The notes beneath the pieces are model-generated. The model was not told the DNA's origin. It saw nothing but the letters and a program-made list of their open reading frames with translations, and ran no database searches. From Alphaproteobacteria bacterium (GTDB lineage: Bacteria > Pseudomonadota > Alphaproteobacteria > JAEULC01): a stretch of 12,839 bases of DNA. The position numbers and the translations under genes are program-made. How positions within the stretch are numbered: the stretch's first letter is position 1; every line of letters starts with the position of its first letter. The DNA lies in contig JADZDN010000395.1 in NCBI GenBank assembly GCA_020851015.1, positions 1 to 12,839 of the forward strand, in the 5' to 3' direction. Shown here piece after piece: positions 1 to 5,759 of the stretch.

Positions 1-1
1 G

Positions 2-871
2 CTGCGCGCGCGCGGGCACCTGTTCATCCCGATCTTCATCGTGCTGGCCGGCATGTTCAACGACTACAGCGCGCCGCTGGCGGCGCTGGCCGGCACGCTG
101 GCCTGCTTCCCCGTGGCCATGCTGCGCAAAAGCACGCGCCAGGGCCTGCACTGGCGGCTGGTGATCGAGGCCCTGGTCGACGGCGCCAAGAACACGCTGT
201 CGGTCGCGATGGCCTGCGCTGCGGCCGGCATCGTGATCGGCGTCGTGGCGCTGACCGGGCTCGGCATCACCTTCACCCAGCACGTGCTGCTGCTGGCGGC
301 GAACAGCCTGGTGCTGGCGCTGATCGTCACCGCGGCGGCCGGCATCGTGCTGGGCATGGGCATGCCTACCACGCCCGCCTACATCATCATGACCTCGCTC
401 CTGGTGCCGGCGATCATCAAGCTCGGCGTGCCCGAGGCGGCGGCGCACATGTTCGCGTTCTACTACGCCGTGCTGTCGGCGATCACGCCGCCGGTGGCGC
501 TGGCGGTTTTCGCGGCGGCCAGCCTGGCGAAATCCGACCTGTGGACGACGGGCTGGGCGGCCGTGCGCATCGGCATGGCCGGGTTCATCGCGCCGTTCAT
601 GTTCATCTACGAGCCGGCGCTGCTGACCCTCGGCACCTGGGACCAGGTCGCCTATGCCTGCGTGCCGGCGTCGATCGGCATCGTGTGCCTGGCCGCGGGG
701 CTGCACGGCTACATGCTACGCGCGCTGTCATGGCCGGAGCGCATCTGGACGATCGTTGCCGGGCTGATGCTGGTCAAGCCCGGCATCGTCACCGACATGA
801 TCGGCTACTCGATGGTGCTGGCGATCGTGCTTTGGCAATGGAAATTCCGCCAGCAACCGGCGGCGGCCTAG
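2..871 (+). CDS. TRAP-type transporter, fused permease (4TM/12TM), C-terminal part
   Basis: The reading frame is open from base 2, so the gene enters from the left edge and only its last 289 residues are seen. The protein is very hydrophobic with several membrane-spanning stretches. It carries the signature GMGMPTTPAY (encoded near 355-384) followed by VLSAITPPVALAVFAAAS, characteristic of fused TRAP permeases (TIGR02123/COG4666 type) that combine the small and large membrane subunits. The final hydrophobic segments after ITPPVA resemble the DUF3394 tail of that family. TRAP permeases import organic acids using a sodium or proton gradient together with a periplasmic binding protein, which is not in the window and may lie upstream. 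The gene ends 10 bp before the aldolase gene and is probably the first visible member of one operon, so the substrate is likely the acid degraded by the next three genes. The exact substrate cannot be read from the sequence. Confidence 0.9.
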   Translation: MRARGHLFIPIFIVLAGMFNDYSAPLAALAGTLACFPVAMLRKSTRQGLHWRLVIEALVDGAKNTLSVAMACAAAGIVIGVVALTGLGITFTQHVLLLAANSLVLALIVTAAAGIVLGMGMPTTPAYIIMTSLLVPAIIKLGVPEAAAHMFAFYYAVLSAITPPVALAVFAAASLAKSDLWTTGWAAVRIGMAGFIAPFMFIYEPALLTLGTWDQVAYACVPASIGIVCLAAGLHGYMLRALSWPERIWTIVAGLMLVKPGIVTDMIGYSMVLAIVLWQWKFRQQPAAA

Positions 872-881
872 GGAGTCCCGA

Positions 882-1646
882 ATGGAACTGAAGCAAAACG
901 CGTTCAAGCGCGCGCTCGCCGCGGGCCAGACGCAGATCGGGCTGTGGTGCAGCCTGGCGAGCCCGGTCAGCGCCGAGATCCTGGGCGACGCGGGCTTCGA
1001 TTGGATCCTGCTCGACGGCGAGCACGCGCCGAACGATCCCTGGCTGGTGATGCAGCAATTGCAGGCGGCGCAAGCCGGCACCGCCAGCGCCGTGGCGCGC
1101 GTGGCGTGGAACGACGCGGTGCTGATCAAGCGCCTGCTCGATGTCGGGGTCGGCTCGATCCTGGTGCCTTACGTGCAGAACGAGGACGAGGCAGCCCGCG
1201 CCGTGGCCGCCGTGCGCTACCCGCCACGCGGCGTGCGCGGCGTCGCCACCAACAACCGCGCCACGCGCTACGGCCGCATCGCCGACTACGCCCAGAAGGC
1301 CGATGCCGAGATTTGCCTTCTGGTGCAGGCCGAGACGGCGCAGGCCCTCCAGCGGATCGAGGCGATGGCGAAGATCGACGGGCTGGACGGCATCTTCATC
1401 GGCCCGGCCGATCTCGCGGCCTCGATGGGCCATCTGGGCGATCCGCGCCATCCGGAGGTGCGCAAGGCGATCGACGACGCGATCCGGCGCATCCGCAAGA
1501 CCGGCAAGGCCGCCGGCATCCTGACCGGGCACATCGAGGACGCCAAGGAATTCATCAAGGGCGGCGCCAATTTCGTGGCGGTGGGCAGCGACGCTGGTAT
1601 CCTTGTTTCTGCCACCGCCACGCTGGTGAAGACCTTCAAGGGCTGA
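882..1646 (+). CDS. HpcH/HpaI family aldolase
   Basis: This 254-residue protein has the usual length of class II, metal-dependent HpcH/HpaI aldolases, which cleave 2-oxo acids to pyruvate and an aldehyde (HpaI, GarL, RhmA and relatives). Visible family residues are His48 in LLDGEHAP (the catalytic base position), Arg73 in VARV, and the metal ligands Glu151 in QAET and Asp177 in GPADL. GVRGVATNNRATRYG (about 117-131) fits the family's arginine-rich loop. The start is supported by GGGAG at 871-875, six bases before the ATG and overlapping the stop of the transporter gene. It is followed after 6 bp by hydroxypyruvate isomerase and then by glycerate kinase. That context favours a GarL-like reaction giving pyruvate plus tartronate semialdehyde from a 2-keto-3-deoxy-aldarate, although other 2-oxo acids are possible. 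The family call is firm; the substrate is inference. Confidence 0.93.
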   Translation: MELKQNAFKRALAAGQTQIGLWCSLASPVSAEILGDAGFDWILLDGEHAPNDPWLVMQQLQAAQAGTASAVARVAWNDAVLIKRLLDVGVGSILVPYVQNEDEAARAVAAVRYPPRGVRGVATNNRATRYGRIADYAQKADAEICLLVQAETAQALQRIEAMAKIDGLDGIFIGPADLAASMGHLGDPRHPEVRKAIDDAIRRIRKTGKAAGILTGHIEDAKEFIKGGANFVAVGSDAGILVSATATLVKTFKG

Positions 1647-1652
1647 GCCGCC

Positions 1653-2456
1653 ATGCCGCGTTTCGCCGCCAACCTTTCGCTGATGTTCGCCGAGGTCCCG
1701 TTCCTCGACCGCTTCGCCGCCGCCACGTCCTGCGGCTTCGGCGCGGTCGAGTACCAGTTCCCCTATGGCCATGACCGGCGCGACCTCGCCGCGGCGGTGC
1801 GCGAAGCGCATCTGCCGGTGGTGCTCCACAACGCCCCGCCCGGCGATTTCGACAAGGGAGAGCGCGGCCTGGGCGCGATCCCCGGCCGCCAGGCCGAGTT
1901 CCGCGACCAGGTCATCCAGGCGATCGACTACGCGCGCGTCGTGGGATGCACCAAAATCCACGTCATGGCCGGCATCTGGCCGGACGGGGCGAAGGAGGAG
2001 GACCTCAACAAGGTCTTCGTCGAGAACCTGCGCCACGCCGGCAAGGAAGCGGCCAAGGTCGGGATCGACATCCTGATCGAGCCCTTGAGCCGTCCCTCGG
2101 TACCGAACTATTTCCTGGTCAAGTCCAAGCAGGCGATCAGGCTGATGGACGAAGCCAAGGTGCCGAACCTCTACCTGCAATACGACGCGTTCCACATGCA
2201 GGTGATGGAAGGCAATCTCTGCGCGACGATCGAGCGGCATTTGAAGCGCATCGGCCATATCCAGATCGCCGACGCGCCGGCGCGCAACGAGCCGGGCACC
2301 GGCGAGATCAATTTTGCCTATCTTTTTTCCCACATCGATCGGTTGGGCTACGGCGGCTGGATCGGCGCGGAGTACAAGCCGGCGGGCGAAACCAAGGCGG
2401 GACTGGGCTGGTATCAGCCCTATCGCGCGGCGAAGAAGCTGCAGATCGGCCGATGA
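1653..2456 (+). CDS. hyi: Hydroxypyruvate isomerase
   Basis: This 267-residue TIM-barrel protein closely matches the E. coli Hyi pattern: RFAANLSLMF at the N-terminus, LHNAPPGDFDKGERGLGAIPGR at 58-79, LIEPLSR at 141-147, YDAFHMQVMEG at 177-187, HIQIADAPARNEPGTGEIN at 202-220 and GAEYKP at 238-243. Glu143 and Glu240 sit where the two catalytic, metal-binding glutamates of Hyi lie, with Asp178 and His181 in the metal and substrate pocket. The enzyme interconverts hydroxypyruvate and 2-hydroxy-3-oxopropanoate (tartronate semialdehyde) in the cytoplasm. Its position between an HpaI-type aldolase and a glycerate kinase fits routing of the aldolase product towards glycerate. Its last codons overlap the start of the kinase gene by 4 bp (ATGA), implying translational coupling. 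Related sugar-phosphate isomerase/epimerase proteins exist, but the motif agreement is strong enough for this name. Confidence 0.93.
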   Translation: MPRFAANLSLMFAEVPFLDRFAAATSCGFGAVEYQFPYGHDRRDLAAAVREAHLPVVLHNAPPGDFDKGERGLGAIPGRQAEFRDQVIQAIDYARVVGCTKIHVMAGIWPDGAKEEDLNKVFVENLRHAGKEAAKVGIDILIEPLSRPSVPNYFLVKSKQAIRLMDEAKVPNLYLQYDAFHMQVMEGNLCATIERHLKRIGHIQIADAPARNEPGTGEINFAYLFSHIDRLGYGGWIGAEYKPAGETKAGLGWYQPYRAAKKLQIGR

Positions 2457-3727
2457 TCGCGGAGCCGCGCCGGTTGCTGCGCGCGATGTTCGACGCGGCG
2501 GTGGCGGCCGCGCAGCCCGAGCGCGTGATCGAGCGCTTCCTGCCCGACAAACCCAAAGGGCGGACCATCGTCGTGGGCGCCGGCAAGGCCTCGGCGGCGA
2601 TGGCGGCTGCCTTCGAGAAATTCTGGCCCGGCGACTGCAGCGGGCTGGTCCTGACCCGCTACGGCTACGCCGTGCCGTGCAGGAAGATCGAGATCGCGGA
2701 GGCGGCCCACCCCGTGCCCGACGCCAACGGCGAGAGGACGGCGCGGCGCATTCTCCAGACCGTGCAGGGGCTGACCAAGGACGACCTGGTGGTCTGCCTG
2801 ATGTCGGGCGGCGCGTCCGCGCTGCTGGCCCTGCCGGCCGAGGGGCTGAGCCTCGCCGACAAGCAGGCGGTCAACAAGGCGCTGTTGATGTCCGGCGCCA
2901 ACATCACCGAGATGAACTGCGTGCGAAAGCATCTCTCGGCGATCAAGGGCGGGCGCCTGGCCGCCGCCGCGGCGCCGGCGAAGGTCGTGACGCTGCTGAT
3001 CTCCGACGTGCCGGGCGACGACCCGGCGGTGATCGGGTCGGGCCCGACCGTGCCCGATCCCACCACCTACGAAGACGCGCTGGCGATCGTCACACGCTAC
3101 GGCATCGCGCCGCCCGAAGCCGCGATGCGCCGGCTCGAGGCCGGGGCGGACGAGACGCCGAAGCCGGGCGATCCGCGCCTTGCGGGCGGCACGGTGCGGA
3201 TGATCGCCGCGCCGCAGGCCTCGCTGGAAGCCGCCGCCGCCGTGGCACGCCAGGCCGGCGTCACGCCCGTCATCCTGGGCGACGCGATCGAGGGCGAGGC
3301 GCGGCATGTCGCGATGGTGCACGCGGGCATCGCGCGGCAGGTCGCGCGCCACGGCCAGCCGGCCAAGCCGCCCTGCGTGCTCTTGAGCGGCGGCGAGACG
3401 ACGGTGACCGTGCGCGGCAAGGGCCGCGGCGGGCGCAATGCCGAGTTCCTGCTCGCGCTTGCCGTCGCGCTGGAAGCCCATCCGGGCATTCACGCGGTGG
3501 CCGGCGACACGGACGGGATCGACGGCACCGAGGACAATGCCGGCGCGCTGCTCGCCCCCGACAGCCTGGAACGCGCCCGCGCCAAGGGCATCAACGCGCG
3601 AGCGATGCTCGAGAACAACGACGGCTATTCGTTCTTCGCCGCTCTCGGCGACCTCGTCACGACCGGCCCGACGCGGACCAACGTGAACGACTTCCGCGCG
3701 GTGCTGATAAACCCTCGCCCCGCGTGA
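2453..3727 (+). CDS. gckA: Glycerate 2-kinase (DUF4147 + MOFRL)
   Basis: This 424-residue protein has two domains. The N-terminal DUF4147 region (about 7-240) holds VVGAGKAS with Lys45, LMSGGASALL at 116-125, NCVRKHLSAIKGG at 155-167 and SDVPGDDPAVIGSGPT from 184. The C-terminal MOFRL domain (about 305-418) holds LLSGGETTVTV from 310, GRGGRNAEF, AGDTDGIDGTEDNAGA and TGPTRTNVNDFRA. This is the GckA/TtuD/GLYCTK family, which phosphorylates D-glycerate to 2-phosphoglycerate. The frame is open further upstream inside hyi, but the ATG at 2453 is chosen because it overlaps the hyi stop as ATGA and the protein then has family length. The NVNDFRA motif ends normally, but the last residues (NPRPA) and the TGA stop at 3725-3727 are encoded by a palindromic repeat beginning at 3711. 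The native 3' end appears to have been replaced or capped by the repeat. Confidence 0.93.
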   Translation: MIAEPRRLLRAMFDAAVAAAQPERVIERFLPDKPKGRTIVVGAGKASAAMAAAFEKFWPGDCSGLVLTRYGYAVPCRKIEIAEAAHPVPDANGERTARRILQTVQGLTKDDLVVCLMSGGASALLALPAEGLSLADKQAVNKALLMSGANITEMNCVRKHLSAIKGGRLAAAAAPAKVVTLLISDVPGDDPAVIGSGPTVPDPTTYEDALAIVTRYGIAPPEAAMRRLEAGADETPKPGDPRLAGGTVRMIAAPQASLEAAAAVARQAGVTPVILGDAIEGEARHVAMVHAGIARQVARHGQPAKPPCVLLSGGETTVTVRGKGRGGRNAEFLLALAVALEAHPGIHAVAGDTDGIDGTEDNAGALLAPDSLERARAKGINARAMLENNDGYSFFAALGDLVTTGPTRTNVNDFRAVLINPRPA

Positions 3728-3769
3728 GCGGGGAGAGGGTGCGAGCGTAGCGAGCGGGTGAGGGATCGT
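3711..3769 (-). repeat. Palindromic GC-rich repeat, left copy flanking DUF559
   Basis: The element starts with a hairpin. ACCCTCGCCCCGC (3711-3723) pairs with GCGGGGAGAGGGT (3728-3740) with one mismatch, around a GTGA loop containing the gckA stop. It continues with GCGAGCGTAGCGAGCG (3741-3756) and the conserved edge GGGTGAGGG (3756-3764), then TCGT (3766-3769). The same arrangement, reverse-complemented, appears at 4133-4193, and diverged copies lie at 12354-12411 and 12433-12496. The T of the DUF559 stop codon (TTA on plus, from 3769) touches the inner edge. There is no T-run after the hairpin, so it is not an obvious Rho-independent terminator. Confidence 0.85.
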
Positions 3770-4128
3770 TAGGCGCGCGACTCCAGTTCAAGAAGAATCA
3801 TCGTCAGCACGCCTTCCAGGTTCTCCAATACATTGTTGTTCCAAAATCGCACGACGCGATAGCCTTGGCCTTCAAAGAACAGCGTTCGCCGCGCATCTCG
3901 ATCCAGCTGCAGCGCGTGCTGCCCGCCATCAAGTTCGATGATCAAGGCGTGCGACAGGCAGATGAAGTCAACGACATACCTGCCAATCGGATGCTGGCGG
4001 CGAAATTTGTGCGCCTGGAATCGTCGACTTCGAAGTGCTCCCCATAGAAGCCTCTCCACGTCCGTGGAATCGCGTCGAAGCCGGCGCGCGCGTGGTACGG
4101 CCATACTCTTCCGGTCATGCCCTCGCAT
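3769..4128 (-). CDS. DUF559 domain protein (VSR-like/PD-(D/E)XK endonuclease fold)
   Basis: This 119-residue protein matches the compact DUF559 family throughout: ARRLRRDSTDVERLLW at 14-29, HKFRRQHPIGRYVVDF at 40-55, IIELDGGQH at 63-71 and YRVVRFWNNNVLENLEGV near 89-106. Asp54, Glu65, Asp67 and His71 form the acidic and basic cluster expected of a Vsr/PD-(D/E)XK nuclease core, so DNA nicking or cleavage is plausible, but the cellular role of the family is not known to me. Base composition is visibly lower in GC than in neighbouring genes. The gene lies alone between inverted copies of a palindromic repeat, with its stop touching the left copy and its start 4 bp from the right copy. In the repeat, GAGGGG (plus 4137-4142) can serve as a Shine-Dalgarno sequence 8 bases before the ATG at 4128. 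Met9 (4104) is an alternative start, giving 111 residues. No cytosine methyltransferase partner is nearby. Confidence 0.88.
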   Translation of the reverse strand: MRGHDRKSMAVPRARRLRRDSTDVERLLWGALRSRRFQAHKFRRQHPIGRYVVDFICLSHALIIELDGGQHALQLDRDARRTLFFEGQGYRVVRFWNNNVLENLEGVLTMILLELESRA

Positions 4129-4132
4129 CGTG

Positions 4133-4193
4133 ACGACCCCTCACCCGGTTCGCTGCGCTCACCACCCTCTCCCCGCTTTCGCGGGGCGAGGGT
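4133..4193 (+). repeat. Palindromic GC-rich repeat, right copy flanking DUF559
   Basis: This is an inverted copy of the element at 3711-3769. From the inner edge it reads ACGA (4133-4136), CCCTCACCC (4138-4146), then a GGTTCGCTGCGCTCACC spacer (4147-4163), then a hairpin. In the hairpin ACCCTCTCCCCGC (4164-4176) pairs with GCGGGGCGAGGGT (4181-4193) around a TTTC loop, with one mismatch. The pair places both hairpins on the outside and both CCCTCACCC edges facing the DUF559 gene. Confidence 0.85.
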
Positions 4194-4202
4194 TGTTTTC
4201 GC

Positions 4203-4216
4203 GCGGGGCGAGGGTT
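4203..4216 (+). repeat. Extra partial repeat arm next to the GST stop
   Basis: GCGGGGCGAGGGTT here is an exact 14-bp direct repeat of 4181-4194, the outer hairpin arm, and both copies are preceded by a TTTCGCG-like sequence. It ends 2 bp before the stop codon of the glutathione S-transferase gene. It looks like a local tandem duplication of the repeat end or the remnant of another copy. Confidence 0.7.
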
Positions 4217-4218
4217 TG

Positions 4219-4827
4219 CTATGCTGGGTCCTTCGGCACCGTGTCCAGGAACGACCGGCGGCTTGCCATGGTCTCATACCACGCCGCGAGCTTCGGCCGG
4301 GTCTGGCGCCAACGGTCCGCGGCGAAGCGCAGGTCGAGATAGCCGCAGGCGCAGCCCACGGCGATATGGCCGATCGTGATCGCGACGCCAAGCGCGCCGG
4401 CCTCGGCTTCCAGCGTGTCCATGGCGCGCGCGACGGCGCGCTTCTGCCTGATGATCCAGTCCTGCGACACGCGCTCCTGCGGCCGGTTCGCTTCCAGCCG
4501 GGCGAGGATCGCGGCATCCAGTATGCCGTCGGCGATCGCCTGCTGGCGTAGCGCCTGCCACCGCGCCGGGCCGGCGGGCGGAAACAGCTTCGCGCCGCCA
4601 TGCAGCGAGTCGAGATACTCGCAGATCACCGGCGAATCGAACAGCACCTGGCCGTCGTCGGTCATCAGCGCCGGTACCTTGCCCAGCGGGTTGTCCCGGC
4701 CGATATCGGTGTCGGCCGACCAGACATTGGTCGGCTCGGGCGTCATCTTGGGCAAGAGTCCGGTCTCGATCGCGACGACCATGACCTTGCGCACGAAGGG
4801 CGAGGTCGGCCAGTAGCGCAGCTTCAT
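4219..4827 (-). CDS. Glutathione S-transferase, YibF-like
   Basis: This 202-residue protein has the two-domain cytosolic GST layout. The N-terminal thioredoxin-like domain (about 1-78) has the putative glutathione-binding Ser9 in PTSPFVRK, NPLGKVPAL at 46-54 with cis-Pro52, and FDSPVICEYLD at 63-73, the usual gamma-glutamyl contact. The helical C-terminal domain holds ADGILDAAI, IGHIAVGCACGYLDLR and the closing SRRSFLDT. The pattern LGKVP, FDSP, ADGIxDA and SRxSF closely follows E. coli YibF. Members conjugate or otherwise use glutathione; the physiological substrate is unknown. It lies downstream of gloB on the same strand, an 82-bp gap away. The pairing with a glutathione-dependent glyoxalase hydrolase is thematically consistent, but a repeat lies between them, so co-transcription is uncertain. 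The start follows the conserved MKLRYW N-terminus. Confidence 0.92.
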   Translation of the reverse strand: MKLRYWPTSPFVRKVMVVAIETGLLPKMTPEPTNVWSADTDIGRDNPLGKVPALMTDDGQVLFDSPVICEYLDSLHGGAKLFPPAGPARWQALRQQAIADGILDAAILARLEANRPQERVSQDWIIRQKRAVARAMDTLEAEAGALGVAITIGHIAVGCACGYLDLRFAADRWRQTRPKLAAWYETMASRRSFLDTVPKDPA

Positions 4828-4848
4828 GTCTTCGTCGGGTCCTGATGG

Positions 4849-4891
4849 TTCGACAGGCTCGCCATGCGGACCTCATCCTGCGCCTGTCGAA
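4849..4891. repeat. Short inverted repeat of a second family
   Basis: TTCGACAGGC (4849-4858) and GCCTGTCGAA (4882-4891) form a perfect 10-bp inverted repeat with a 23-base loop containing CCTCATCCTG. From memory, TTCGACAGGCTC and TCCTTCGACAGG-type sequences are dispersed intergenic repeats in several alphaproteobacterial genomes. The sequence is unrelated to the GC-rich palindromes flanking DUF559. It occupies most of the gap between the gloB stop and the GST start and could act as an mRNA hairpin. No T-run follows it on the minus strand. Confidence 0.65.
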
Positions 4892-4909
4892 GGATGGGGT
4901 TCGGCGAGA

Positions 4910-5674
4910 TCAGAACGCGTCCTTGCGCCGGCGCACTTCGGCGAACACGCCCACGGGGTCGCGGAGATCGAGCGCGACGCCGGCGGCCACGCCCGGCTGG
5001 TCGGCGCGCAGGAAGGGGTTGGCGCGCCGCTCCTCGCCGATGGTCGACGGCACGGTCGGCTTGCCCTCGGCGCGCAGACGCTTGACCTCGGCGACGCGCC
5101 GGGCGAGGTCGGGATTGCCGGGATCGACCGTGACCGCGAACCGCGCGTTCGACTCGGTGTATTCGTGCGCGCAGTAGACCCGCGTGTCGTCGGGCAGCGC
5201 GCGCAGCTTGCCGAGCGAGGTCCACATCTGCTGCGGCGTGCCCTCGAACAGCCGGCCGCAGCCCAGCGAGAAGATGGTATCGCCGCAGAACAGCGCATGG
5301 CTGTCCTTGAACCAGTAGGCGATGTGCCCGCGCGTATGGCCGGGCACGTCGAACACCCGCGCCTTCTCCTGGCCGAACAGGTAGTCGTCGCCCTCGCCGA
5401 CCTCGACGTCGATGCCGGGGATGCGCTGGCGGTCGGCGCGCGGGCCGACGATGGTGGCGCCGTAGCGCTCCTTCAGCCGCAGGTTGCCGCCGACATGGTC
5501 GCCGTGGTGATGCGTGTTGATGACATGGGTCAGCCGCCAGCCGCGGCGATCCAGCTCGGCCTCCACCGCGTCGGCGACGGCGGGGTCGACCACGCCGACG
5601 GCGCCCGAGCGGGGCTCGCGCACCAGGTAGACGTAGTTGTCCTTCAGCACGGGGATCTGAACGATTTCCAGCAT
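4910..5674 (-). CDS. gloB: Hydroxyacylglutathione hydrolase (glyoxalase II)
   Basis: This 254-residue metallo-beta-lactamase-fold protein carries every glyoxalase II landmark: LKDNYVYLV at 10-18, THHHGDHVGG at 54-63 (metal ligands His55, His57, Asp59, His60), VPGHTRGH with His113, FCGDTIFSLGCGRLFEG with Asp132, and CAHEYTESNARFA with His170. The C-terminal HAGH domain (about 171-254) includes RRANPFLR, which fits the glutathione-binding part. It hydrolyses S-lactoylglutathione to D-lactate and glutathione, the second step of methylglyoxal detoxification. Length and motif spacing are normal. It is transcribed divergently from the SAM methyltransferase gene across an 85-bp gap. This gloB/methyltransferase pairing is, as I recall, common in alphaproteobacteria. 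Confidence 0.97.
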   Translation of the reverse strand: MLEIVQIPVLKDNYVYLVREPRSGAVGVVDPAVADAVEAELDRRGWRLTHVINTHHHGDHVGGNLRLKERYGATIVGPRADRQRIPGIDVEVGEGDDYLFGQEKARVFDVPGHTRGHIAYWFKDSHALFCGDTIFSLGCGRLFEGTPQQMWTSLGKLRALPDDTRVYCAHEYTESNARFAVTVDPGNPDLARRVAEVKRLRAEGKPTVPSTIGEERRANPFLRADQPGVAAGVALDLRDPVGVFAEVRRRKDAF

Positions 5675-5723
5675 GGACGGGACAGTAGCACCGGGGACGG
5701 CAGGCCGTCAGCTATCGGGAAAC

Positions 5724-5750
5724 CTTGAATTAACCGGGACATGGGATAAT
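5724..5750 (+). promoter_or_regulatory. Candidate promoter for the methyltransferase gene
   Basis: CTTGAA (5724-5729) and GATAAT (5745-5750) resemble -35 and -10 elements within the only AT-rich patch of the gloB/methyltransferase gap. The spacer is 15 bases, shorter than the usual 17, so the -35 match is weaker evidence than the -10. Transcription from this -10 would begin around 5757, only about three bases before the ATG at 5760. Confidence 0.4.
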
Positions 5751-5759
5751 TTGTGCCGC

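Noticed and set aside
789..2333. Long open frame on the minus strand (514 codons) opposite the aldolase and hyi genes
   Set aside because: It has no family resemblance and an Arg/Asp/Ala/His-rich composition typical of the antisense frame of GC-rich genes, while the plus strand carries two clearly recognisable enzymes.
3711..3764. Rho-independent terminator after gckA
   Set aside because: The hairpin is strong but has no following T-run, the same sequence recurs elsewhere as a repeat, and it overlaps the coding end.
3769..4128. DUF559 gene as a Vsr mismatch-repair endonuclease of a Dcm-type system
   Set aside because: The fold is related, but the protein lacks full-length Vsr features and no cytosine methyltransferase gene is adjacent. 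The methyltransferases in the window are MetW and a small-molecule type.
3711..4193. DUF559 unit as a conventional insertion sequence
   Set aside because: There is no transposase, no clear target-site duplication outside the repeats, and the palindromes are not simple terminal inverted repeats.
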